Source of the DNA: Diphasiastrum complanatum
Lineage: Eukaryota > Streptophyta > Lycopodiopsida > Lycopodiales > Lycopodiaceae
DNA: 64,000 bases
Direction: 5' to 3'
Assembly (NCBI GenBank): GCA_029204225.1
Contig: MU831990.1
Coordinates: 1 to 64,000 of the forward strand
The notes under the pieces are model-generated. The model was not told the origin of the DNA. It ran no database searches and saw nothing but the letters and a program-made list of their open reading frames with translations. Shown here in pieces: positions 11,946-22,506 of the stretch (position 1 is its first letter; the number at the start of each line of letters is the position of its first letter). Made by a program: the position numbers and the translations under genes.

Positions 11946-13548
11946 GAGTGGAATCCTTTGATTTTTCTATCTTATATCGTCCTGGCCATTCAAACGCCAC
12001 TGCCGATGCTTTATCCCGTCTGCCCGCTTTGTTACACACACTTGTTGCCACCATTCCTACCTGGTTTGATGATCTTCCCTCTGCTTATCTCACTTGTCCT
12101 GACTTTCGTGATGTTTATAGTTCTGCACCTCCTGTTTCTTCTCATCCACACCAGGTCTATTCCATCCTTGATCACCGTCTTTATGATTTTGGGTCTCTCT
12201 GTATACCTAGCTCCTTGCCTCTTTGCCCCCAGTTATTGTCTGATGCTCATTCCTCCCCTGTTGGTGGCCATTTTGGATTTCAAAAGTCTTATGCTCGTCT
12301 TAAGGACCACTTTTACTGGCCATCCATGAAATTTGAGCTAGCCCTTCTTATTCGTGACCCGCAATAAATACTCTCGTGCTAAGTCTGTTGGTTTGCTTCA
12401 GAGTTGGCCTATCCCTCATCACCAGTGGACCGATATTTCTATGGACTTTATCCTAGACCTCCCCCACACCCAGTGTGGTCATGATTCATATATGGTGGTG
12501 GTGGTTGATAGGTTCTCGAAGCAGACACATTTTATACCGGTTCGCAATACTATCACAGTTGAGCAATGTGCACATTTATTCTTGTCAGAGATTTTCCGCC
12601 TCCATGGATTTCCTCGTACTATCCTTTTTGATCGGGATAGTAAGTTTACCTCTACATTTTGGACAGAGCTTATGCGCATATTGGATGTTCAGCTTTTTAT
12701 GGGATCTGCTTATCATTCTACTGCCGATGGACAGTCTGAAGTCCTTAATCAGATCCTTGAGGATTACCTCCGCCATTTTGTTACTCCTTCAGGGAAGGAC
12801 TGGGATCAACATCTATGTTTAGCTGAATATAGCTATAATAGTTCAGTTAGTACCAGCACTGGTGTCTCTCCCTTCTTATTATCTCATGGTTATGCACCAC
12901 TGTTACCTGGGGTACCTCTTCCTGCCGAGGATACACCTGTTACACTTGCCTCTTTTGTATCAGGTGCTCGCGAGCTTATTTCTCAGGCCAACACACATCT
13001 ACAGCATGTCCAGCAGCGGTACCAAACTTTTGTTGATCGTCATCGACGACATGTTCAGTTTCAGAATGGAGATATGGTTTATCTACGCCTTTGTTTTGCT
13101 CGACACCACTTTATTCAAGGCCATGCTTCTACTGAGAAGCTTGCACCACGTTATTATGGACCTTATCGCATATTGGAGGTCCTTAGTCCTGTGACATATC
13201 GGTTGCAGCTTCCTTCTTCGACACGGGCCTGTGATATAATCCAATATCAGTTTATTACGTGTTGCTATTGAGGATGATGCTCCTCGTGATGTTGAGTTTC
13301 CTACTGATCCAGAGTTATTTCCCTTCCTACCTGCTGCTATCTTACAGGTTTGTCTTCATCATAGTCGGCGCTGGCGGCAGATGCAGATTTTGGTACAATA
13401 GTGGGATGGTCGTCCTGTTGAGGAGGCCACATGGGAACCTATGGATGTGTTCTATCATACACCTTTGCTTGCGGACCAGGCTCATACTCTTGCTGCACTT
13501 ATTGATTCCTCTGTTACAGTTGCTGATATACCAAGACCTGCTGCTTGA
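11946..13548 (+). pseudogene. Gypsy integrase with chromodomain (copy 2)
   Basis: The segment begins with the RNase H tail (SFDFSILYRPGHSNATADAL) and goes on to the integrase zinc domain, GGHFGFQKSYARLKDHFYWP, whose second half (the CxxC) is lost by a frameshift near 12360. The catalytic core follows (12354-13271): MDFILDLPHT, LFDRDSKFTS and DGQSEVLNQILEDYL give D, D and E. Here the S-D-R-D motif reads F-D-R-D. After a frameshift near 13240 come the GPY/F linker tail and chromodomain, with a stop interrupting LVQ-WDGRPVEEATWEP, to the final TGA at 13546-13548. Confidence 0.88.
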
Positions 13549-13599
13549 TCCTATGCTGCCTCTTCATTTCGCGGCGGGGCTTTCTTTTGTGTCGGGGAG

Positions 13600-14009
13600 A
13601 GTTATGGACTTGGCTATTTACATTTGCCACGTCCATTCGCATCTACTTTACTGTTACCTTTTATGCATAAGCAGGCCTTGGGCCTCTATTTTATTGTTTA
13701 CTGACATTTAGACTGTATGGTTGGCCTTGTCCCCTATTATTCATTTATTGAGATATTACCTTGGAGGGGGGCCCTCTTGGAAGGCGCACTATTTTCCCTC
13801 CCAGTTGACTCTTATCCTCTGGACCGCTTTTTAGGGCTTCCTATTGGGTATAAGTAGGGCTCCAGTGTCACTTTCATTTTTAGCTTATGATATGGATCTC
13901 TCTCCTTTAGCCTCTTTAATCTCTCTCTGTCTTGCTTTCTACGATTAAGTCTTGCTTTTATGCTACTTTCCAGTTTCGCGTTGGGTTACTTGCGGATCTA
14001 TTCGTAACT
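13600..14009 (+). repeat. 3' LTR of gypsy copy 2 (diverged)
   Basis: It starts AGTTATGGACTTGGCTA and ends GGATCTATTCGTAACT, directly after a short purine-rich GTCGGGGAG tract. It is 410 bp with the same internal landmarks (GGTATAAGTAGGG TATA, GCATAAGCAGGCCTTGGGCC) but clearly diverged from the 10277 and 14622 LTRs. Those two LTRs are thus unlikely to be a matched pair from one insertion. Confidence 0.85.
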
Positions 14010-14616
14010 TAACCCACAAACTTACAAGCACTATTACATTGGCCTAATACTATGATAGCAGAGCATAAATAGGTTCTCTATTAGTCAATCTACGACTTTT
14101 TGATTTTCATGTGTATGAGTGTCTTCATAAGAGATGGTCAGCAATGGTCCTATGCAGGAGGCCCCACAAACTTGTATCATGTTAGTTGTACAGTCTGTTG
14201 GTAGGAAATTACTATTCAAGCAAATTTTAGTTGTCTATTGTTCTTATCTAATGACATATCTGTGATGCGTGTTCCTAAGTACACCAGAACTCCAATGTTG
14301 CTTTATGGCTTTGCAGTTTGGGGATAAATTGGAAAAAGGTTTTCACATTCTAGATGGTGGTAAAGAGAACCACATCATCCCCTATTGCCTTGGCTGAAAC
14401 AAGCTGTAGCCATGACTAGGACTATTTGCTACAATGAAAGATAGAAAATTTACAAGATGGGAGATTCTCTGAGGTCATAATTCAAAATTGCATGCTACCC
14501 CAAAAGTAAACTACTGGGTGGTGGTTTGATGTTGTAAATATTTCTCCTTTTGGAAAATAGAGCAAAATATATTGTGTGAAGACTCCAACATATCAATGTT
14601 CATTTTGAAGAAGTCC
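14010..14616. other. Spacer without recognisable features
   Basis: About 600 bases of AT-rich DNA between two gypsy copies. I see no coding frame or RNA gene. It is the target sequence into which the 14622-20584 element inserted. Confidence 0.6.
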
Positions 14617-14621
14617 ATAGA
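14617..14621. repeat. Target-site duplication ATAGA (left)
   Basis: ATAGA directly precedes the 5' LTR and is repeated at 20585-20589, directly after the 3' LTR. Five-base duplications are normal for gypsy integration. Confidence 0.92.
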
Positions 14622-15072
14622 AGTTATGGACTCGGCTCATTACATTCGCCATGTCCATTTACATTTACTTTACTTTATGCATAAGCAGGCTTTGGGCCCT
14701 TTTTTATTCATTATTTGACATTTAGACTATATGGTTGGCCTTGGGCCCTATTATTGACATTTAGACCATATTATTGGCCTTAGGCCCTATGATTCACTAT
14801 ATTGGTTATTTGGTCATATTACTGAGAGTGGAGGCCTTCTTGGAGGGCACACTATTTTCCCTCTCAGTTTGGCCCTAGCCACTGGAAGCTTCCTTCTAGG
14901 GCTTCCTCTTGGCTATAAGTAGGGATTCTGTGTCATTTGTTACTTGGCCTATGATATGATCTCCTTCTTTAGTCCCTTTAAGCTTTCTCTCTCCTGCTTT
15001 CTAGGGTTAAGTCTTGCTTATGTGATGCTTTCATAGACTAAATCTAGATCAGCCGTGGCTATGTTCATAACT
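14622..15072 (+). repeat. 5' LTR (451 bp)
   Basis: It begins AGTTATGGACTCGG and ends GCTATGTTCATAACT. The ends form a 7-bp perfect inverted pair, AGTTATG/CATAACT, instead of the canonical TG...CA. The boundary is fixed by comparison with the 3' LTR and by the flanking duplication. Confidence 0.95.
14911..14924 (+). promoter_or_regulatory. TATA box in 5' LTR
   Basis: GGCTATAAGTAGGG is conserved in all the LTR copies of this family in the window, about 150 bases before the LTR end. This is the expected place for the U3/R Pol II promoter. Confidence 0.65.
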
Positions 15073-15084
15073 TGGTATCAGAGC
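15073..15084 (+). promoter_or_regulatory. Primer binding site (tRNA-iMet)
   Basis: TGGTATCAGAGC directly follows the LTR with no spacer and is complementary to the 3' end of plant initiator Met tRNA, the usual primer of minus-strand synthesis. Confidence 0.93.
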
Positions 15085-16074
15085 ACTTTCCTGAGCATCT
15101 CCATTGAGCAGATTTTTCTCTCACAGGAGGGCGCCCATCTTCAGCTTGGATCTTCACCATTTTTCAGCCGGATCTTCAGCATTTCTCCACACTTGTCTTG
15201 CAGACTTTCACGATGGATCGGAGGAGGACAGGCGCCCACTTGCTGCCCATTTCTAGCGCCCTCTTGCTGGCTGCCTACTGCTGCATTTTCAGCCTTTTTC
15301 CTCCCCTATTTTGGGCGCCCTACTGCCTCCTATTTGCTGCCCTGTTGGGCGCCCTCATGCTTGCTGACCAGCGCCCTACTGCTCCTTCCTTTGCTGAAAA
15401 TTTCCGCTTTTTGCTGCCCCTATTCGCCACCTTCCATCAGCCACTCCTAGCGCCCTACCAACCCATCTTTTTGATCCAATTTTCTTTTGCCGTTTACTAC
15501 CTCTCTTGGACGGCCACACTCCACCATAGCTGGCGCCCTACATCCGCCTCAATTTCAGCTCACCCTCCTACACTGCTGTCTGTGTTCGCAACCCTACCCC
15601 GGACAATACAAACACGCCTAGATGCTTAGAAAGCCACTCCCACCCAACTTCATCGCGCCTCGGGATTGCTCCCCGTCTTTACTGCAAACTTTTTTTTACC
15701 CTTGAAGGGCGATCTCTGATTTTTCAGCCTTGTTTCCTCGCTGCCCATACCTCCTTTTTGTTATCACTTCCTTTCCAGCCCCATAGTCCATTATTGATTC
15801 CCATACTTTTACCCACCGTTTACTCCACGTTGTCGGGCCCTTAGCATCTTTTTTGGAGGCTGTCCGGTACCTCGACATATCGCCGCTATTTTTTCAGCTC
15901 ACTTCCGGTTGCGGTTACGAGGTATTTCTTACTTAGTTGTCCTTTCCGTTCATCTTACATCGCGAGTTCTATTGTGTCTTTTCATTGGCGTGCCTGTTGT
16001 GACGACTTATGTCCTCTCCTTCAGTTCGTCCAATTGTTTAGCACATTTCTTTTCTCGCTTACTTTTTCTTCCTC
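15085..16074 (+). other. Long retroelement leader with repeated GCGCCC motifs
   Basis: About 990 bases separate the primer site from the gag ATG. From 15128 to 15540 the hexamer GCGCCC recurs about eight times, usually followed by a pyrimidine-rich TNNTGC-like stretch. Two overlapping open frames (15055-15450 and 15198-15629) have skewed, hydrophobic compositions and no recognisable domain; I treat them as chance frames in a C/T-rich leader. Packaging or translation control would be a plausible role, but nothing here shows it. Confidence 0.6.
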
Positions 16075-17145
16075 ATGGCTAGCTCACCCACTACACCTGC
16101 GAGTCATTCCGGACCTTTAGATGAACAGCTTGCTGATATGCGTGACTCTCTTACTCTCCTCAGTAGTTGTTTCGACCAAATGATGACCGGTTTTACCACT
16201 CTACAGACCGGCTTTGCCACTATGCAGTCACAGATTGATTCCTTACAGCCACATGGACCTGGCAAAGCCCCTGTTCATTCATCATTTGGGTCTCCATTTG
16301 GACTTCCATCCTCATCTACTTCCTTTGGCGGTGGGCCTCATTTTCCACCTAACCCACCACCCGGTTTTCCACGTCCTACAGCTCCTGAGTCACATTTTCC
16401 ACGATATCTAGCTCCTGAGCCACATTTTGCTCGAGATTTTCGTGATCGGGTACAGCTTGCCACCTATTCTGGTTCCTCTGACGGGAACCTGTTAGAGAAT
16501 TGGTTTGCAAAGCTTGATACTTATTTTCAGATTTACCCTAAGACTGATCCTCAGAAGATCCAGTTAGCCGCCTTACATTTAGATGGACGTGCTGCTACTT
16601 GGTGGCGGGTCTACCGACTTGACCCTGATCGGGACGGTCTCCAGTTATGGCCTACCTTTCGTCGTGATCTTCGTCATGCTATGATTGACCCTCAGTGGCT
16701 GAGCCGCCAGCGTGATATATTCCGTAGTCTTACTCAGACTGGTGATCTTTCTTCCTATATAGATCAGTTTATGGACCTTTCCTACCTCTTTACAGATCTT
16801 CAGCCCACCGAGCTTATTTCTCGCTACATTGCTGGACTTCGTGGTGCTCTACGATACGATGTCTCTTCTTTCCGTCTACCCACACTTGTTGAGGCCATGT
16901 CCCTTGCTAGTACTTTACAGCATAAGCACCCTGATCGTGCTCCCTTTCGCTTTTCCCAACCCCGTCCATCTCTTTAACCTCTACCATCTCCGGCCCCATC
17001 TGCCCCATCCATTGTTGTCCCGACCTCTTCTCTTACTTCTCCCGCTCCTCACCCTCCGCCTCCTCGTCCTGCTTTTGTCCGACGTTACACGTCTGCAGAG
17101 TTCGCTGACATTCAGCAGAAGCGTCTTTGCTTTTTTATCCGCAGC
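16075..17145 (+). pseudogene. Gypsy gag, interrupted, zinc knuckle lost
   Basis: The ATG at 16075 opens 300 codons. The order is a short coiled segment (LADMRDSLTLLSSCFDQMM), a Pro-rich linker, and the retrotransposon gag domain from about residue 125 (YSGSSDGNLLENWFAKLDTY, AALHLDGRAATWWRVYRL, LSSYIDQFMDLS, LISRYIAGLRGALRYDV). A TAA at 16975 stops it in the Pro-rich region, but the same frame continues to RRYTSAEFADIQQKRLCF. There the CCHC knuckle seen in copy 2 is lost and the sequence jumps towards RT. Gag would form the cytoplasmic particle and bind the RNA. Confidence 0.9.
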
Positions 17146-18357
17146 CTACCTAAGGCTCATTGTGCAGCTTTATTATGTGTTCAGCGTGCTGCAGCAGATT
17201 CTCCAGCGACTACCTCTCCTCCAGCAGCTGTTCCTCAGGTGATCTCTGACTTATTACATCAGTATGCATTTGTCTTTTCAGAACCTACGACGCTACCACC
17301 ATTACGTGATGTGAACCACCATATTGATTTGCGTCCCGGCCTCCTTACCGTATGTCTAAGTCTGAGCGTGATGAGGTTGAGCTTCAGATTACTGCTTTAC
17401 TAGATCAGGGCCTTATTGTTCCTAGTCACAGTCCTTTTGGTGCCCCTGTTCTCCTTGTCAGTAAGAAAGATGGTTCCAAATGCCTCTGCATTGATTATCG
17501 TGCCCTCAATAAGTTGACCATCCGTAACCAGTATCCTATTCCTCACATGGATGATCTCTTTGACCAGTTAGGCACCTCTCATCTTTTCTCTAAGATAGAC
17601 TTACGTTCCGGCTATCACTAGATTAGGATGCATCCTTCGGACGAACACAAGACTGCGTTTCGTACCCATCTTGGTTTGTATGAGTTTCGTGTTCTTCCTT
17701 TTGGTGTTACTAATGGTCCACCTACGTTCCAGAATGTGATGAATAACATCGTGCGTCCTCTCCTTGGTCGTTGTGTTTTAGTTTATTTTGATGATATTCT
17801 TGTTTTTAGTAAGACTCTTGATGAGCATGTGTTACATCTTTCATCTGTTTTTCAATTGCTTGTTCATCACCAGTTGTTTGCTAAACTTTCTAAGTGTTCC
17901 TTTGCTGTTGTTGAGATTGAGTTTTTAGGATTTCTCATTTGTGATGGTCGTATTCGTTTGGACCCTCATAAGGTTCGGGCAATCGCTGATTGGCCTGTTC
18001 CCACAGATGTCCACCATGTTTGTATGTTTCTTGGTCTCGCTACTCACCTTCGTCGTCCTGTTCCTCACTTTGCCACTGTGGCTGCCCCTCTTCATGCCCT
18101 TTTGAAGAAGTCTAGTGCTTTTGTTTGGACTTCTGATTGTCAGTTCGCCTTTGACACTCTTCGTCGTGCTGTTGTGGAGGCCTCTGTCCTGTGTTTACCA
18201 CAGTTTGATCAGAAATTTATTGTTGAGACCGATGCTAGTAATGTTGGTTTGGGTGCCTTGCTTCGTCAGTCTCAGTGTATTATTGCTTATGAGTCGCGTC
18301 GTTTACGCTCTTATGAGCAACGTTATTCTGTCCATGAGAAAGAGCTTCTTGCCATTA
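17146..18357 (+). pseudogene. Gypsy reverse transcriptase and RNase H start (protease missing)
   Basis: The lead-in AYVFSEPT-like region is followed by [63 protein letters not shown] and the palm motif YFDD (17784-17795). Connection motifs FLGFLICDGRIRLDPHKV and RRPVPHFATVAAPLHALL come next, then RNase H FIVETDASNVGLGALL. A TAG at 17619-17621 replaces the Q of SGYHQ. A frame break near 17340 separates the N-terminal part. Near 18358 a deletion of about 30 bases removes the KKWRHY block of RNase H and shifts the frame. The upstream aspartic protease is absent. Confidence 0.93.
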
Positions 18358-19384
18358 CCTGTACCGTGTTCCTTTTGATATCGTTACTGATCATCAGTCC
18401 TTACGTTATCTCTTCTCCCAGCGTGATCTTAGTGATCGTCGGTTTCGTTGGTTGCAGTTTTTACAATCTTTTGATTTTTCTATTTTGTATCGTCCAGGTC
18501 GTGCTAACACTGCTGCTGACGCATTGTCTAGACTTCCTGCTTTACTGAATACCCTTGTTGCCACGATCCCTTCCTGGTTTGATGATCTTCCATCTGCTTT
18601 TCGTGATGTTTATAGTTCTGCTCCACCTATGTCGTCTTCACCTCATCAGGCTTATTCCATTGTTGACCACCGTCTTTATCATTATGGTTCTCTTTGTATT
18701 CCTAGTCCCTTGGGTATCCGTTCTCAGTTGTTGTCGGATGCTCATTCGTCCCCAGTTGGGGGTCATTTTGGTTTTCAGAAGTCTTATGCTCGTCTTAAGG
18801 ATCATTTCTATTGGCCATCCCTTAGGAAAGAGCTTGTTGTACTTATTCGTAACTGTCCTTTCTGCTTATGTAATAAGTACACCCGTGCTATGTCCGCTGG
18901 TTTGCTTCAGAGTTGGCCTATTCCTCACCGCCAGTGGACTGATATTTCTATGGACTTCATCATTGGCCTTCCCCGCACCCGTCGTGGTCACGATTCATGT
19001 ATGGTGGTAGTTGACAGGTTCTCGAAACAGGCGCATTTCATACCCGTCCGCAGTACTATCACAGTAGAGCAGTGTGCACGCTTGTTCCTTTCAGAGATAT
19101 TTCGCCTACATGGGTTTCCTCGTACTATTCTTTCTGATCGGGATAGTAAGTTTACATCATTGTTCTGGACAAAGCTTATGCGTATATTGGATGTACAGCT
19201 TTTTATGGGGTCTGCTTATCATTCTACTTCTGATGGGCAGTCTGAGGTCCTTAACAGGATCCTTGAGGATTATTTGCGCCATTTTGTTACTCCTTCAGGG
19301 AAGGATTGGGATCAGCACTTATGTTTGGCAGAGTATAGCTATAACAGCTCTGTTAGTACTAGCACCGGCGTTGCACCATTTTAA
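18358..19384 (+). pseudogene. Gypsy RNase H tail and integrase core
   Basis: After the frame change near 18358 the RNase H tail (FDFSILYRPGRANTAADALS) leads into integrase. The HHCC zinc domain uses the H of GGHFGFQ, the following H of LKDHFYW, and CPFC. The core contains MDFIIGLPRT, ILSDRDSKFTS and DGQSEVLNRILEDYL, giving D-D-E. The open frame runs from 18452 and is cut by a TAA at 19382-19384 in a position where other copies continue as FLLSHGYAPLLPG. Integrase would join the cDNA ends to chromatin. Confidence 0.93.
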
Positions 19385-20089
19385 TTATCTCATGGTTATG
19401 CACCTCTTTCACCTGGTATTCCTCTTCCTCCCGAGGATACACTTGTGACACTGTCTTCATTTCTATCAGGTGCTCGCGAGCTTATTCTCCAGGCCAGTTC
19501 CCATTTGCTGCAGGTCCAGCAGCGTTATTAGGCTTCAGTTGATCGTCATCGACGTCATGTTGAGTTTCATGTTGGTGATATGATATATCTACGCCTACGG
19601 TTTGCACGTCATCATTTTATTCAGGGCCATGCTTCTACTGAGAAGCTTGCACCACGTTATTATGGGCCTTATTGTATATTGGAGGTTCTTAGTCCAGTTA
19701 CATATCGTCTTCAGCTTCCTGCTTCCACACGTGCCTGTGATATATTCCATGTCAGTTTATTACGTGCTGCTATTGAAGATGATGCTCCTCGTGATGCTGA
19801 GTTTCCTACTGCACCGGATCTCTTTCCTTTATTAACTGCTGCTATCCTTCAGGTGCATTTGCATTATAGTCGACGCCGCCGGCAGATTCAGTTCCTAGTC
19901 CAGTGGGATGGTCGTCCTGTTGAGGAGGCCACATGGGAGCCTATTGATGTCTTTTATCATACACCGTCACTTGCGGATCAGGCTCGTGCTCTTGCCGCAC
20001 TTGTTGATTCCTCTACATCAGTTGTTGCTCCAGTTGTTACTACACCAGATGCTGTTCCAGTTGATCCTCCAAGGCTTGCTGTTACTTGA
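19385..20089 (+). pseudogene. Gypsy integrase C-terminus and chromodomain
   Basis: The frame continues past the TAA at 19382 and past another stop near 19529 (QRY-stop-ASVDRHRR), then is open from 19580 to 20089. It carries the GPY/F module (YYGPYCILEVLSPVTYRLQ) and the chromodomain (FLVQWDGRPVEEATWEPID). The final TGA is 45 bases before the 3' LTR. The chromodomain identifies the chromovirus branch of Ty3/gypsy. Confidence 0.92.
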
Positions 20090-20123
20090 TCCAGTCCTTT
20101 ATGGCAGTTGGGTCTTATTTTTG

Positions 20124-20133
20124 TGTCAGGGAG
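20124..20133 (+). promoter_or_regulatory. Polypurine tract (short)
   Basis: TGTCAGGGAG lies directly before the 3' LTR, where the plus-strand primer is expected. It is weak for a polypurine tract, so it is assigned mainly from position. Confidence 0.5.
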
Positions 20134-20584
20134 AGTTATGGACTCGGCTCATTACATTAGCCATGTCCATTTACATTTACTTTACTTTATGCATAAGCAG
20201 GCTTTGGGCCCTTTTTTATTCATTATTTGACATTTAGACTATATGGTTGGCCTTGGGCCCTATTATTGATATTTAGACCATATTATTGGCCTTGGGCCCT
20301 ATGATTCACTATATTGGTTATTTGGTCATATTACTGAGAGTGGGGGCCTTCATGGAGGGCGCACTATTTTCCCTCTCAGTTTGGCCCTAGCCACTGGAAG
20401 CTTCCTTTTAGGGCTTCCTCTTGGCTATAAGTAGGGATTCTGTGTCATTTGTTACTTGGCTTATGATATGATCTCCTTCTTTAGTCTCTTTAAGCTTTCT
20501 CTCTCCTGCTTTCTAGGGTTAAGTCTTGCTTATGTGATGCTTTCATAGACTAAATCTAGATCAGCCGTGGCTACGTTCATAACT
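20134..20584 (+). repeat. 3' LTR (451 bp)
   Basis: Same length and ends as the 5' LTR. Differences visible by eye are about ten substitutions and no indels, roughly 98 percent identity. It is followed directly by ATAGA. Confidence 0.95.
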
Positions 20585-20589
20585 ATAGA
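20585..20589. repeat. Target-site duplication ATAGA (right)
   Basis: Matches 14617-14621 exactly. Confidence 0.92.
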
Positions 20590-21002
20590 TGCTATTTAGA
20601 AAATTCTCTGAAGTGCACAATGTAAAGATTGGTAAATCTAGTCATTGGCCATACAATTAATAGGTATATATTTGAAGACATTTCCATGAAAAAAAACAAT
20701 TATTTCAAGAATGTTTGTCAATACAGATGATATGAGATTGAAAATAGGTAGGTGGTACACCCCAAAGTTGGAATGGGATACAAATGTCCTCGTTAATGTG
20801 GGAAAGGTGAAATAGAAAGACATTATTTTATCAAACATTGCAACCTGATTTCACTTAATGAGTTCAAAGAATATTGGAGTCTTCTAGAAATGTGTACGTA
20901 CTCGTTTGTTGATCCTAATTTAGTTTTATGTATTATGTTGTAATGTTTTTTGATATTTATCCCATAGACCATCTTAAACTCTGTGGACACTAACTAAAGT
21001 AA
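20590..21002. other. Spacer without recognisable features
   Basis: About 400 bases of AT-rich DNA. The longest open frame (minus, 66 codons) has no recognisable motif. Confidence 0.55.
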
Positions 21003-21026
21003 TCTCTCTCTCTCTCTCTCTCTCTG
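21003..21026 (+). repeat. Microsatellite (TC)12
   Basis: A short TC tract directly before the LINE-derived sequence. Confidence 0.9.
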
Positions 21027-21272
21027 CCCCAGTGATGGCATGCTAGCGCTCACAGCTGCAGCACTGCTGCTGCTTCAGCTCTGATCCATCGCTTCTGCTG
21101 CAGTCATGCCTTCTCCATTTTCTGAGCGGCACCTGAGGCTCTGCATCTGACCTGCTCCAAGGGGCTGATGCTCCATCATTGCTGCATCAACTGCTGATCA
21201 ATCAGTGCTGGCTGTCACTGCCCTGAAGTAATCCACATTGCTAGCTGCCTTGCAGAAGGTTTGCTAGATAAG

Positions 21273-21945
21273 CTATGGCCAAGAATAAGAAAGGGAGCAA
21301 GGGGAGCATCACCCCTTGTGTGGATCCGCTACTGCTCTTCCCCTCACCCCATCTCAAGAAGCGCTTCCATCGACCTCTTCAATGCTTTGTGCATTCAATG
21401 AAGAGTTTATAAGGGTCTTCAGACTTCTCTCCAATCAACGAAAAGAAATGGCATTGCAAGCACACCTTCAACAGATTGATTCATCCATTGCAGTGGAGCA
21501 ACATCTTACATCTGTCCACGTAAATTGGCGAATGCTCCAGTTTCTTTCATTTCTACTACACTAACTGAGAGCCGGTTGTGCGACCAAAAGGCTCTCAATG
21601 TTCATGTCAGAGGCATCCCAGATTCTCAGGATGCTTTTATGGAAGCCAAAAACTTTTTGGAAGCTACTCTCCATCATCACGACAAAGATTGGACTCAGCC
21701 TTGCTCACCAAAAAAGATACTAATACTCTGGTCCTGCGCTTCACCTCGTTGGAATCTCAACGGGAAGCATTGCATCAAACACATAAACTAAAAGATACCA
21801 AAATTTTGGATGAAGACCTCACGTTTGTACAAATGATGGAAAGAAAAGAGTCTCTGCAAAAAGTGGGGGACACAAGGAAATATCTCATATACAAAGAGGG
21901 TAAAATCCGTTTTCTTGAATCTAAACATTTAGTTGAAACGAAATA
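21273..21945 (+). pseudogene. LINE ORF1 RNA-binding protein remnant
   Basis: It starts MAKNKKGSKGS near 21273, then changes frame several times. Recognisable pieces are QKALNVHVRGIPDSQDAFME (21574-21640), then in the next frame NTLVLRFTSLESQREALHQT and EDLTFVQMMERKESLQKV, ending YKEGKIRFLE. These line up with ALNIQVRGIPNGNKALDEA, VLFIKFRSIEQRNSALRL and FIEGKPKF in LINE B ORF1. The intact protein would coat the LINE RNA. Frameshifts disable this copy. Confidence 0.72.
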
Positions 21946-22174
21946 GATGAGCTTGAAATTGGAGTTAGAATAGAATTGAGTTTGAGTTTGAAGTCCAATT
22001 GACCTCGCAAATAGCTGCATCTTCGCGCCATATATTCTTGGACTATTGCATAATGGTAAACTATAGCTTAGTATTTCTTATCTGGTTCACGGCACTGTTC
22101 CGTCTTGTTTCCATCATATTTGGATGTATTGTTTTTGTCTTATATGCCTTTTGGCATGGAAAAGATGTTAATAC

Positions 22175-22176
<2 letters not shown>

Positions 22177-22241
<65 letters not shown>
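22177..22241 (+). repeat. Compound microsatellite (CT)n(AC)n at LINE C 3' end
   Basis: About 20 CT units then 12 AC units. They begin directly after the LINE 3' terminal motif, as also happens at 45610. Confidence 0.95.
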
Positions 22242-22443
22242 CTTGTTGCCAACTTCTTGCTCTGCGTTTCAATGTCTCTCTCCTTTTCTTGGGCTGCTTG
22301 GCTCATTCTCTCTCTTTTGTGATACATCACCTCTCTTGTTTATCTCTCCTTCCCCATCTACCTGCTTAGGAAACAAAACATGGTTAACAAAGGACATAGT
22401 AGAGTATAAAGCTTGAAATGACAAAGCACATCACATCACAACA

Positions 22444-22506
<63 letters not shown>

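Larger units (their letters stand above)
14622..20584 (+). mobile_element. Ty3/gypsy chromovirus, full outline with paired LTRs, internally defective
   Basis: Two 451-bp LTRs with identical ends (AGTTATG...CATAACT), an adjoining tRNA-iMet primer site, a leader of about 1 kb, gag, RT, RNase H, integrase with chromodomain, and a purine-rich AGGGAG tract before the 3' LTR. It is flanked by ATAGA duplications. By eye the LTRs differ at about 10 of 451 positions, so the insertion is fairly recent. The gag zinc knuckle and protease are deleted near 17130, and several stops and one deletion break pol. It could still serve as a template mobilised in trans, which is an inference. Confidence 0.95.
21027..22241 (+). 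mobile_element. LINE C: ORF1 plus 3' end, ORF2 deleted
   Basis: A GC-richer leader (21027-21272) is followed by LINE ORF1 sequence. About 200 bases later comes a 3' end matching those of LINEs A and B: GTCTTATATGCCTTTTGGCAT then AAAAGATGTTAATA, passing directly into (CT)n(AC)n. The endonuclease and RT are absent, so this is a non-autonomous deletion derivative or an old copy that lost its middle. Confidence 0.75.

Noticed and set aside
10277-14009. One complete gypsy element with LTRs at 10277 and 13600
   Set aside because: The two LTRs are clearly diverged, no primer site follows the first, and I find no target duplication, so they are not a pair.
15055-15629. Protein-coding gene in the gypsy leader
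   Set aside because: Two overlapping frames of skewed composition lie between primer site and gag and share no motif with known proteins.
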